A DNA stretch of 5,694 nt from Anaerolineae bacterium (GCA_012719195.1 JAAYAV010000282.1:1-5694); one strand, 5' to 3'. Positions 1 to 5,694 are shown, counted from the stretch's first letter. Notes: generated by a model not told the origin, from the sequence alone. Numbers and translations: made by a program.

Positions 1-5
1 GTCCT

Positions 6-1430
6 CTACCAGTGCAGGACCAGCTCCCGGGCGGCTCGGACTTCATCGAGCCGGCGGACGGGCGCGGTCACCGGCGCCTCGTGCAGCAGGTCCGGGTTGG
101 TTCTTGCTTCGTCAGCGATCCTCTCCAGCGCTTCGGCAAAGGCGTCGAGTGTCTCCACGCTCTCGGTCTCGGTCGGCTCGATCATGAGCGCCTCGTGCAC
201 GATGAGCGGGAAGTAGTTCGTGGGCGGATGGAAGCCGTAGTCGATCAGCCGCTTGGCGATGTCCAGCGCTCGGATGTCCGGTGCCCCCGAGACGCGGCCC
301 TCGAGAACGAACTCGTGCATGCAGCGCCTATCGTAGGGGAGCGGGTACGTCTTCTTGAGGCGTTCCTGTAGGTAGTTGGCCGCCAGCACGGCGCTGACGG
401 TTACGTTCCGCAGGCCCGCTTCTCCCAGCATGCGGATGTAGACATAAGCGCGCACCATGACGCCGAAGTTGCCGTAGAAGGCCTTCAGGCGGCCGATGGT
501 GCTCTCAGGCGCAGCCAGCCGATAGACACCACCTTCGCGTACCACGATGGGGCCCGGTAGGTAGCGGGCCAGGTCCGGCCGCACGCCCACCGGCCCGGAG
601 CCGGGGCCACCGCCGCCGTGAGGCGTGGAGAAGGTCTTGTGCAGGTTGAAGTGCAGGATGTCGAAGCCCAGTTCGCCCGGCTTGGCGACGCCCAAGAGGG
701 CGTTCAGGTTGGCGCCGTCGCCGTAGACGAGGCCGCCGCACTCGTGCACGTGACGGCAGACCTCCTCGACGTTCTCATCGAAGAGACCGAGCGTGTTGGG
801 GTTGGTGAACATCAACCCGGCGACGGAGTCGTCGCACTGAGCCCGCAGGCTCTCCAGGTCGACATTCCCGCGCTCGTCCGACTTGAGCTGCACTATCTGG
901 AATCCGCTCATCGCGGATGAGGCCGGGTTGGTACCGTGGGCCGAGTCGGGTATGAGGATCTTGCGGCGCTGCTGTTCGCCCCGGTCGAGGTGGTAGCGGC
1001 GCATCATGAGAATGCCTGCCAACTCCCCGTGGGCGCCGGCGGCCGGCTGTAGCGACACGGCGGCGAACCCGGAGATCTCGGCCAGCATCTCCTGGAGCTC
1101 GTACATGAGTTGCAGGTTGCCCTGGACCATCTGCTCCGGCTGGAGCGGGTGGGTGCGGGCGAAGCCGGGCATGGCGGCCGCTTCCTCGTTGACCTTAGGG
1201 TTGTACTTCATGGTGCAAGAGCCGAGCGGGTAGAACCCCAGGTCAATGGCGTAGTTCAGTTGCGAGAGCCGCACATAGTGCCGGACGAGGTCGGGCTCGC
1301 TTACCTCGGGCAGGGGCAGCTCGTCGCGCAGCCAGTCCTGCGGCAGAGGCGCCTCGGGGACGTCCAGCGCCGGCAGGGTCGATGCGGTGCGGCCGGGGCG
1401 GCTCAGCTCCTTCAGTGTCTTCCTGTTCAT
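6..1430 (-). CDS. gcvPB: Glycine dehydrogenase (decarboxylating) subunit 2, P-protein PLP subunit
   Basis: This 474-residue protein is the PLP-carrying half of the two-subunit P-protein of the glycine cleavage system. With GcvPA it decarboxylates glycine in the cytoplasm and transfers the aminomethyl group to the lipoyl arm of GcvH. Visible family motifs are GSCTMKYNPK (residues 70-79), the substrate/cofactor segment PDSAHGTNPAS (161-171), YGDGANLNA (236-244), and the PLP-lysine motif NLHKTFSTPHGGGGPG, in which Lys265 is the expected Schiff-base lysine. EPTETES lies near 418-424 in the C-terminal small domain. Length is normal for the split subunit (about 470-510 residues). The start ATG overlaps the gcvPA stop in an ATGA junction. 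It has only a weak G-rich upstream site, so translation is probably coupled to gcvPA. The TAG stop lies at positions 8-6, so the gene is complete. Identity is very secure. Confidence 0.97.
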   Translation of the reverse strand: MNRKTLKELSRPGRTASTLPALDVPEAPLPQDWLRDELPLPEVSEPDLVRHYVRLSQLNYAIDLGFYPLGSCTMKYNPKVNEEAAAMPGFARTHPLQPEQMVQGNLQLMYELQEMLAEISGFAAVSLQPAAGAHGELAGILMMRRYHLDRGEQQRRKILIPDSAHGTNPASSAMSGFQIVQLKSDERGNVDLESLRAQCDDSVAGLMFTNPNTLGLFDENVEEVCRHVHECGGLVYGDGANLNALLGVAKPGELGFDILHFNLHKTFSTPHGGGGPGSGPVGVRPDLARYLPGPIVVREGGVYRLAAPESTIGRLKAFYGNFGVMVRAYVYIRMLGEAGLRNVTVSAVLAANYLQERLKKTYPLPYDRRCMHEFVLEGRVSGAPDIRALDIAKRLIDYGFHPPTNYFPLIVHEALMIEPTETESVETLDAFAEALERIADEARTNPDLLHEAPVTAPVRRLDEVRAARELVLHW

Positions 1431-2770
1431 GAGAGCGCCCCCAGTACCTCGGTCAGCTCGTCCATCTGAGCCTTGGTGTTCATCTCAGTGACGCAGAAGA
1501 GCATGCAGTCCTCCAACTCCGGATAGGACCGGCCCAGCTCATAGCCCGGAACGATCCCCTCGGTGAGGAGCGCCTCGCTGACCTCGGCGGTCGGGCGGGG
1601 GCAGCGAACGACGAACTCGTGGAAGAAGTCGGGGCGGACGATGTCGTAGCCGGGCAACTGGGCGATCTCGGCGGCGCAGTAGTGGGCCTTGTGATAGCAG
1701 GAAGACGCTACGGTGCGCAGACCGGATGGACCCATGGCGGCGAGGTAGATCGCCGCTGCCAGGGCGTTGAGTGCCTGGTTAGTGCAGATGTTTGAGGTGG
1801 CCTTCTCACGGCGAATGTGCTGCTCGCGGGTGGAAAGGGTGAGCACGTAGCCACGCTTGCCGTCCGCGTCCACGGTCATGCCGGCAAGGCGGCCGGCCAT
1901 GCGCCGCACGAGTTCGGGCTTGGTGGCGAAGTAACCCAAGTAGGGGCCACCGAAGGACAGCTGGTTGCCCAGGGGCTGCCCCTCGCCCACGGCGATGTCG
2001 GCGCCATACTCGCCCGGCGGTTGTAGCAGGCCCAGCGAGATGGGGTTTGCCACCACCACGAGCAGGGCTCCATTGGCCCGGCAGGCCTCGGCCAGCGCCG
2101 CTACGTCCTTGCGAGACGGCACCGAGCCGAGGAAGTCGGGGATCTGGATGGCCACTGCGGCCGTGTCACCGTCGATATGCCGGATCAAGTCCGGCACCTC
2201 GACGCCCGGGTCGCAGTCACATACCACCTCGAGGTCCATTCCCTGGGTGTAGGTGCGGGCCGTCTCCCGGTACTCGGGGTGCACCATACGCGAGATGACC
2301 GCCTTGGTGCGCCTGCCGCGATGGACGCTGATTGCCATGACGAGCGCTTCCGCCAGCGCGGTGGCGCCGTCGTAGTGCGAGGCGTTGGCGGCCCCCATCC
2401 CGGTCAGGTCGCAGACCATGCTCTGGTACTCGAAGATGGCTTGCAGCGTGCCCTGGCTCACCTCGGGCTGATAGGGGGTGTAGGCGGTGTAGAACTCGCC
2501 CCGCAGCAGCATGTGCTTGACCACACTGGGCACGAAGTGGTTGTAGGCTCCCGCCCCGAGGAAGCAAGGGTGGCGATCCAGGCTGCTGTTGCGGTCGGCC
2601 ATTTCGGCCAACTCGGCGAGGACCTCCGATTCGGAGAGCGGCTCAGGCAGGTTCAGCTTGGGGAAGCGCTTGGCGGCGGGAACGTCTAGGAACAGGTCCT
2701 CGACGCCGGCGACGCCAGCCGCCCGCATCATCGCTTCCCGATCGGCATCGGTATGCGGGATGAAGGCCAT
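1427..2770 (-). CDS. gcvPA: Glycine dehydrogenase (decarboxylating) subunit 1, P-protein N-terminal-type subunit
   Basis: This 447-residue protein corresponds to the N-terminal half of the long single-chain P-proteins. It has a fold type I aminotransferase shape but lacks the PLP lysine, and it pairs with GcvPB to form the active enzyme. Recognisable segments are FLGAGAYNHFVP (70-81), YTAYTPYQPEVSQGTLQAIF (94-113), NASHYDGATALAEA (129-142), GEGQPLGNQLSFGGPYLG (262-279), and REQHIRREKATSNICTNQAL (315-334), all typical of glycine decarboxylase subunit 1. Length is the family norm of about 440-450. The ATG start is supported by a GAGGAG ribosome-binding site 7 nt upstream, inside the last codons of gcvH. 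The gene lies 4 nt after gcvH and overlaps gcvPB by 4 nt, so the three are almost certainly one operon. No truncation or frameshift is seen. Confidence 0.97.
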   Translation of the reverse strand: MAFIPHTDADREAMMRAAGVAGVEDLFLDVPAAKRFPKLNLPEPLSESEVLAELAEMADRNSSLDRHPCFLGAGAYNHFVPSVVKHMLLRGEFYTAYTPYQPEVSQGTLQAIFEYQSMVCDLTGMGAANASHYDGATALAEALVMAISVHRGRRTKAVISRMVHPEYRETARTYTQGMDLEVVCDCDPGVEVPDLIRHIDGDTAAVAIQIPDFLGSVPSRKDVAALAEACRANGALLVVVANPISLGLLQPPGEYGADIAVGEGQPLGNQLSFGGPYLGYFATKPELVRRMAGRLAGMTVDADGKRGYVLTLSTREQHIRREKATSNICTNQALNALAAAIYLAAMGPSGLRTVASSCYHKAHYCAAEIAQLPGYDIVRPDFFHEFVVRCPRPTAEVSEALLTEGIVPGYELGRSYPELEDCMLFCVTEMNTKAQMDELTEVLGALS

Positions 2771-2774
2771 GGGC

Positions 2775-3176
2775 CTACTCCTCTTCGGTCAGCTGACGGA
2801 GCAGATCAGAGTAGGACTCAGCATCGCGAAGACTCTCCACCTGGGACGGATCGGACATGCGCACCTTCGCGAACCATCCCCCATCGTAGGGCTCCTGGTT
2901 GACCAGCGCCGGCGAAGACTCCAACTCCTCGTTGATCTCCACCACTTCCCCGGCGACGGGTGTGTAGCAGTCGCTGGCGGCCTTCACCGACTCGACGACG
3001 GCGTAGACCTGCCCTTGCTCGAAGGTGTCTCCGATCTGGGGGAGCTCCACGAACACGATGTCACTGAGCTGGTCCTGAGCGTACTCGGTGATACCGAAGG
3101 TTGCGATGTCACCCTCGACGCGTACCCAATCGTGGGTCTCCGTGTAACGCAGGGACTGGTCGACTCTGCTCACCAT
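2775..3176 (-). CDS. gcvH: Glycine cleavage system H protein (lipoyl carrier)
   Basis: GcvH carries the lipoyl arm that accepts the aminomethyl group from the P-protein, presents it to the T-protein, and is reoxidised by lipoamide dehydrogenase. The 133-residue product matches the family length of about 125-135. Family motifs are YTETHDWV (11-18), GITEYAQDQLSDIVFVELP (28-46), the lipoylation motif VVESVKAASD (60-69) with Lys65 as the modified lysine, PVAGEVVEIN (73-82), and the C-terminal EPYDGGWFAKV (95-105). An upstream in-frame GTG at 3200 would add MPAAPQEA. It has no ribosome-binding site and the extra residues are not family-like, so it is rejected as the start. AGGAGG ends only 2 nt before the ATG at 3176 and 5 nt before the adjacent GTG codon at 3173, so the true start could be that GTG (132 residues). 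It is the first gene after a glycine riboswitch; gcvT, often first in such operons, is absent. Confidence 0.96.
   Translation of the reverse strand: MVSRVDQSLRYTETHDWVRVEGDIATFGITEYAQDQLSDIVFVELPQIGDTFEQGQVYAVVESVKAASDCYTPVAGEVVEINEELESSPALVNQEPYDGGWFAKVRMSDPSQVESLRDAESYSDLLRQLTEEE
2778..2783 (-). promoter_or_regulatory. Ribosome-binding site for gcvPA
   Basis: GAGGAG on the minus strand sits 7 nt before the gcvPA ATG. It also encodes the last two glutamates of GcvH, directly before its TAG stop, so the end of gcvH serves as the translation signal for the next gene. Its spacing supports the start chosen for gcvPA. Confidence 0.8.
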
Positions 3177-3369
3177 TGCCTCCTGGGGTGCGGCTGGCAC
3201 GCCCCAACAGCGGCCGCCGGTATTCCTGCGGGCTGACGTCCGGGGGCCAGACTTCCTTGCGTGATCCTCCCTCAGACCTCAGGCCACCGCAGGCTCTTTG
3301 CCCTACCCACCCGATAGTCGTCCCTGTCAGGGGCGCCGTGGCGGGCGCTGGTTCCCTTCAGAGAGTGGC
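3177..3369 (-). promoter_or_regulatory. gcv leader between aptamer and gcvH; candidate expression platform
   Basis: No gene is seen here on either strand; this is transcribed leader. Several complementary segments can be read in the minus-strand RNA. CGGCGCCC (3338-3331) is a perfect match to the aptamer core GGGCGCCG. GUGGCCUGAG (3287-3278) is a perfect match to core/P1 sequence CUCAGGCCAC (3393-3384). UGAGGUCU (3281-3274) matches P1-side AGACCUCA (3382-3375). CCUGCGG (3293-3287) matches CCGCAGG (3231-3225). Local hairpins lie at 3238-3252 and 3185-3205. No hairpin is followed by a U run, so an intrinsic terminator is not evident. Control could be through translation, Rho, or a GC-rich terminator without a U tract. 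The pairings are seen in the sequence; their use is inference. Confidence 0.5.
3179..3184 (-). promoter_or_regulatory. Ribosome-binding site for gcvH (start-deciding)
   Basis: A perfect AGGAGG on the minus strand lies 2 nt before ATG 3176 and 5 nt before GTG 3173. This rules out the longer reading from GTG 3200, inside which the site would be coding. The spacing is tight for the ATG and better for the GTG, so the N-terminus is uncertain by one residue. A GC-rich hairpin (3185-3205, minus: GGGG, bulged C, GUGC pairing with GCACCCC) abuts the site on its 5' side. I see no CCUCC-type complement in the leader that would directly mask it. Confidence 0.75.
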
Positions 3370-3470
3370 GAACGTGAGGTCTTGTGGCCTGAGAGATTCG
3401 CGCAACGGCCCCCGGGGTCTGGCCGCACGCTTGCCCCTTCGGCGCCCTACTCGGCTTTCCCTCGCGTTCC
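3370..3470 (-). promoter_or_regulatory. Glycine riboswitch aptamer (single recognisable domain)
   Basis: On the minus strand the region carries both hallmark cores of the glycine aptamer: GCGCCGAAGGGGCAAGCG (about 3446-3429) and GAATCTCTCAGGC (about 3399-3387). They are separated by a GC-rich P3 arm (GCGGCC pairing with GGCCGU). A 10-position P1 stem closes the element: GAACGCGAGG (3469-3460) against CCTCACGTTC (3379-3370), with one C·A mismatch. Right after P1 comes CACTCTCTGAAGGG, resembling the ACUCUGGAGAG-like linker that normally joins two aptamers. No second core of the CACCGA...CUCUCAGG type is recognisable downstream, so this is either a singlet with a degenerate ghost partner or a strongly diverged tandem. 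In known cases glycine binding turns on glycine cleavage genes, which fits its place about 190 nt upstream of gcvH. The aptamer call is secure; the mode of control is inferred. Confidence 0.93.
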
Positions 3471-3496
3471 TGCCGGTGTAGACGGTAGACAGTGCG

Positions 3497-3526
3497 AGTA
3501 TAGGTGTCGCTCCGCCCAGGTGTCAA
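3497..3526 (-). promoter_or_regulatory. Predicted sigma70-type promoter of the gcv operon
   Basis: On the minus strand a consensus -35 TTGACA (3526-3521) is followed by 18 nt and a -10 TATACT (3502-3497). Transcription would begin near 3490, about 20 nt before the riboswitch P1 stem, giving an RNA leader of roughly 310 nt before gcvH. The position relative to the aptamer gives strong contextual support. The spacer is one base longer than the 17 nt optimum. Confidence 0.8.
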
Positions 3527-3532
3527 CAGCGT

Positions 3533-3561
3533 TTGACTCGCACCCTCAACCCTCCTATAAT
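3533..3561 (+). promoter_or_regulatory. Predicted sigma70-type promoter of yvcK
   Basis: TTGACT (3533-3538), a 17 nt spacer, and a perfect TATAAT (3556-3561) form a near-consensus promoter reading rightward. The start point would be near 3567-3568, leaving a leader of about 30 nt before yvcK. Its -35 box lies 6 bp from that of the leftward gcv promoter. Confidence 0.85.
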
Positions 3562-3600
3562 GGCTAAGGTTAGGGTCCGATCGGCAGAGCGCGGGTGCAT

Positions 3601-4557
3601 ATGAGCTTGCGGGTAGTGGCGATAGGCGGCGGGACGGGGTTGTCGGTCCTGCTGTACGGGCTCAAGCGCTGGGAGGCCGAGATCGCGGCGGTGCTGACCG
3701 TCGGCGATGACGGCGGGAGCTCGGGGCGTCTCCGGCGAGAGCTGGGACTGTTGCCCCCGGGCGATTTTCGTAGTTGCCTGGCAGCGCTCGCCGACGATGA
3801 AGCGTTGATGACGCAGCTCCTCCAGTACCGCTTTGGCGATGGAGGGCTGGGCGGACACGCACTGGGCAACTTGCTGCTGGCGGCCATGGTCGACCTGACC
3901 GGTTCGTTCGAGCAGGCAGTGCTGGAGACGACGCGCGTACTGAATGTGCGCGGGCGACTCCTGCCGAGCACGCTGGAGAGCGTCTCGGTCTGCGCCCAGG
4001 TGATGGACCGGGATGGCAACGGAGACGTCCCGAGGACGATCCGGGGCGAGAGCCTGGTCGGAGCGGCCGGCCCCGGCATCCGGCGAGTGTTTCTGGAGCC
4101 GGGGGCTCCGGCGGCCTATCCGGGAGCGGTGAAGGCCATCCTGGCGGCCGACCTGATCGTGCTGGGGCCGGGCAGCCTGTACACCAGCGTCCTGCCCAAC
4201 CTGCTGGTACCCGGGATTGCGCAGGCGATACGGGCGAGCGGGGCGCAGAAGGTCTATGTCTGTAACGTGGCGGCGCAGCGAGGAGAGACGCATGGGTACT
4301 CGGTGCAGGATCACGCCACCGCTATAGTGGACCATGTCGGGCCCGGGCTCTTTCAATACGTGCTGGCTAACGACCACTGGCCGGAGGACAATCGGGTGGA
4401 CTACATCCGGCCGGCAGCGGACGTAGAGCTGGATCAAGCAGTACTCTGTGCCGACTTGGTCGATGAAGACCATCCGTGGCGGCACCACAGTCTGAAGTTA
4501 GGCCGAGCTTTGGCGGACTTCCTGGAGGTGCCGGTGAGTGAAGGGGCCGACTCCTGA
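3601..4557 (+). CDS. yvcK: YvcK/CofD-family gluconeogenesis factor
   Basis: This 318-residue cytoplasmic protein belongs to the YvcK branch of the CofD (2-phospho-L-lactate transferase-like) superfamily. YvcK homologues bind UDP-sugars and are needed in Bacillus for growth on gluconeogenic carbon sources and for correct cell-wall synthesis; no enzyme activity is firmly established. Motifs seen are an N-terminal Rossmann-like GGGTGLS (9-15), TVGDDGGSSGRLRRELG (33-49), LPPGDFRSC (51-59), GGHALGNLLLA (84-94), VLGPGSLYTSVLPNLLVPGI (187-206), and QRGETHGYSVQDHATAI (226-242). The motif usually read as NxMTQPGET is here NVAAQRGET, a modest change. Length matches the family (about 310-330). The start is uncertain: an in-frame GTG at 3595 is 2 codons upstream, and neither start has a strong ribosome-binding site. 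Its usual neighbours rapZ (upstream) and whiA (downstream) are absent; it is followed by gap. Confidence 0.92.
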   Translation: MSLRVVAIGGGTGLSVLLYGLKRWEAEIAAVLTVGDDGGSSGRLRRELGLLPPGDFRSCLAALADDEALMTQLLQYRFGDGGLGGHALGNLLLAAMVDLTGSFEQAVLETTRVLNVRGRLLPSTLESVSVCAQVMDRDGNGDVPRTIRGESLVGAAGPGIRRVFLEPGAPAAYPGAVKAILAADLIVLGPGSLYTSVLPNLLVPGIAQAIRASGAQKVYVCNVAAQRGETHGYSVQDHATAIVDHVGPGLFQYVLANDHWPEDNRVDYIRPAADVELDQAVLCADLVDEDHPWRHHSLKLGRALADFLEVPVSEGADS

Positions 4558-4614
4558 GCCATAGGGGAACGGCAACGCGTGCGGGGTGCGCCAAGGCGGC
4601 CCCGGTCACAACTG

Positions 4615-4620
4615 GGAGGA
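4615..4620 (+). promoter_or_regulatory. Ribosome-binding site for gap
   Basis: GGAGGA lies 4 nt before ATG 4625 (the GGAGG core is 5 nt before it). It fixes that start over the in-frame GTG at 4586, which would add 13 residues ahead of the family-typical MAINVGINGFGRIGR. I see no convincing promoter in the 67 bp between yvcK and gap, so the two may be cotranscribed. Confidence 0.85.
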
Positions 4621-4624
4621 GACA

Positions 4625-5638
4625 ATGGCGATCAACGTAGGTATCAACGGCTTTGGGCGTATCGGACGCCAGGTGCTGAAGGCTCTCCGCGAGAACTACC
4701 GCGACGAAGTGCGCGTGGTGGCCATCAACGACATCACCAGCGCCGACGTCCTTGCTCATCTGCTCAAGTATGACTCCAACTACGGCATCTTCCCGGAGTC
4801 GGTCGAGGTCGGTGACGGCAAGTTGGTGGTTGGCGGCGACGACATCGTGGTGCACGCGGTTCGCAACCCGGCCGAGATTCCCTGGGGCGACGACAAGTGC
4901 GACATCGTGATCGAGTCCACCGGCCTGTTCACCGAAGCCTCCAAGGCCGCTGCTCACCGGCGCGACACGGTGAAGAAGGTCATCATCTCGGCTCCGGCCA
5001 AGGGTGAGGACATCACCATCGTGCTGGGCGTGAACCAGGACAAGTACGATCCCGCGAAGCACAACATCATCTCCAACGCTTCCTGCACCACCAACTGCCT
5101 GGCTCCCGTGGCCAAGGTCGTCAACGACGCCTTCGGCATCGAGACCGGCCTCATGACCACCGTGCATGCCTACACCAACGACCAGAAGATCCTTGACCTG
5201 CCTCACTCGGACCTGCGCCGTGCCCGTGCCGCCGCCATGAACATCATCCCCACCACCACCGGCGCCGCGCGCGCCTTGGCTCTGGTCATACCCGAGCTCA
5301 AGGGCAAGTTCGACGGCATGTCCCTCCGCGTTCCCACCTCGACCGTATCTCTGGTGGACTTCACCGCCAACGTGCGCAAGCCGGCGACGGTTGAGGCCGT
5401 GAATGCTGCCCTCAAGGCGGCCGCCGACGGCCCCATGAAGGGCGTACTCGGCTACAGCGATGAGCCCCTGGTGTCCGTGGACTACAAGGGCAACCCGCTG
5501 TCTTCTGTTGTGGATTCGCTGAGCACCATGGTCCAGGACGGCAAGATGGTGAAGGTGCTTGCCTGGTACGACAACGAGTGGGGCTACTCCAGTCGCGTGG
5601 CCGATCTGGTCAAGTTCCTGGCCGACAAGGGCCTCTAG
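4625..5638 (+). CDS. gap: Type I glyceraldehyde-3-phosphate dehydrogenase, NAD-type
   Basis: GAPDH converts glyceraldehyde 3-phosphate, phosphate and NAD+ to 1,3-bisphosphoglycerate in the cytoplasm, reversibly. The 337-residue length is the norm. The N-terminal Rossmann motif GINGFGRIGR (7-16) is followed by AINDITS (34-40). The catalytic motif NASCTTNCLAPVAKV (151-165) contains Cys154, and the catalytic His181 lies in TTVHAYTNDQ. DLPHSDLRRARAA (191-203) retains the Leu-Pro pair, which is commonly associated with NAD rather than NADP preference, so a glycolytic GapA-type role is favoured. The phosphate-site segment NIIPTTTGAA (206-215) and the C-terminal WYDNEWGYSSR (314-324) are intact. The start follows a strong GGAGG site. 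In many bacteria pgk follows gap; the window ends 56 bases after this stop, so that cannot be seen here. Confidence 0.98.
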   Translation: MAINVGINGFGRIGRQVLKALRENYRDEVRVVAINDITSADVLAHLLKYDSNYGIFPESVEVGDGKLVVGGDDIVVHAVRNPAEIPWGDDKCDIVIESTGLFTEASKAAAHRRDTVKKVIISAPAKGEDITIVLGVNQDKYDPAKHNIISNASCTTNCLAPVAKVVNDAFGIETGLMTTVHAYTNDQKILDLPHSDLRRARAAAMNIIPTTTGAARALALVIPELKGKFDGMSLRVPTSTVSLVDFTANVRKPATVEAVNAALKAAADGPMKGVLGYSDEPLVSVDYKGNPLSSVVDSLSTMVQDGKMVKVLAWYDNEWGYSSRVADLVKFLADKGL

Positions 5639-5658
5639 TACTCGGCTTCTGCCATCCT

Positions 5659-5677
5659 GCCTCGACCTTATCGAGGC
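5659..5677 (+). terminator. Perfect hairpin after gap; possible terminator or leader element
   Basis: GCCTCGA, a 5-nt loop CCTTA, and TCGAGGC form a perfect 7-bp stem 20 nt past the gap stop. No T run follows on the plus strand, so it is not a standard intrinsic terminator. It could be an RNA-stabilising 3' hairpin, a processing site, or chance. Nothing else is recognised in 5639-5694. Confidence 0.3.
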
Positions 5678-5694
5678 CGACGAAGGGCCGCCCA

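Noticed and set aside
2177..2689. 170-codon open frame on the plus strand inside gcvPA
   Set aside because: It is antisense to conserved P-protein sequence and has no family signature, so it is a shadow frame.
3177..3200. GTG start at 3200 for a longer gcvH
   Set aside because: The extra eight codons would contain the AGGAGG ribosome-binding site, no such site precedes GTG 3200, and other GcvH proteins start near the shorter position.
3238..3252. GTCTGG-CCC-CCGGAC hairpin in the gcv leader as an intrinsic terminator
   Set aside because: It has only six pairs including one G-U and is followed by GTCAGCCCGC rather than a T run on the minus strand.
3101..3481. Plus- and minus-strand open frames across the gcv leader (also 3272-3526 and 2589-3236)
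   Set aside because: The conserved sequence here is explained by the glycine aptamer and gcvH. The predicted peptides are Arg/Pro-rich with no family resemblance and no ribosome-binding site.
3523..4488. 321-codon open frame on the minus strand opposite yvcK
   Set aside because: It lies wholly antisense to a gene with clear family motifs, has low-complexity Arg/Gln/Pro-rich composition, no ribosome-binding site, and no recognisable domain. Long antisense open frames are common at this GC content.
4367..5206. 279-codon open frame on the minus strand across the yvcK-gap junction
   Set aside because: It spans two well-supported genes and the spacer on the opposite strand, and its Val/Asp/His-rich product is typical of the antisense of GC-rich coding sequence.
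1..5694. CRISPR array, tRNA, insertion sequence, phage or defence genes
   Set aside because: No spaced direct repeats, cloverleaf, transposase-like motifs or terminal inverted repeats were seen; nearly all of the sequence is accounted for by five housekeeping genes and one regulatory region.

Overview
This is a GC-rich, tightly packed bacterial chromosomal window with two divergent gene groups. On the minus strand lie three glycine cleavage system genes, read in the order gcvH, gcvPA, gcvPB. On the plus strand lie a YvcK/CofD-like gluconeogenesis factor gene and a glyceraldehyde-3-phosphate dehydrogenase gene (gap). All five genes look intact. P-protein is split into two subunits, as in many Gram-positive and other deep-branching bacteria and in archaea. 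Together with near-consensus sigma70-type promoters and a bacterial glycine riboswitch, this suggests a high-GC bacterium outside the Proteobacteria. I cannot name the phylum; Armatimonadota- or Chloroflexota-like lineages would fit but are a guess.

Layout: gcvPB (6-1430, minus) overlaps gcvPA (1427-2770, minus) by an ATGA junction. gcvPA starts 4 nt after the gcvH stop (gcvH 2775-3176, minus). Upstream of gcvH is a leader of about 310 nt. It contains a clear glycine aptamer (about 3370-3470, minus) and a downstream part rich in possible alternative pairings. Two face-to-face promoters at 3497-3561 have -35 boxes only 6 bp apart and drive the gcv operon leftward and yvcK rightward. yvcK (3601-4557, plus) is followed after 67 bp by gap (4625-5638, plus). 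The last 56 bases hold a short perfect hairpin and no gene.

Function: glycine in excess should bind the leader RNA and raise expression of the P and H proteins, which decarboxylate glycine and pass the aminomethyl group to the lipoyl arm of GcvH. The T-protein (gcvT) and the lipoamide dehydrogenase gene are not in the window. The rightward genes belong to central carbon metabolism: YvcK is needed for gluconeogenic growth in Bacillus, and GAPDH catalyses the reversible triose-phosphate step shared by glycolysis and gluconeogenesis. The protein-coding part is conventional and I see no new multi-gene system. The most interesting material is the intergenic region: the shared divergent promoter and a single-aptamer riboswitch whose two conserved core segments each have a perfect complement further down the leader.
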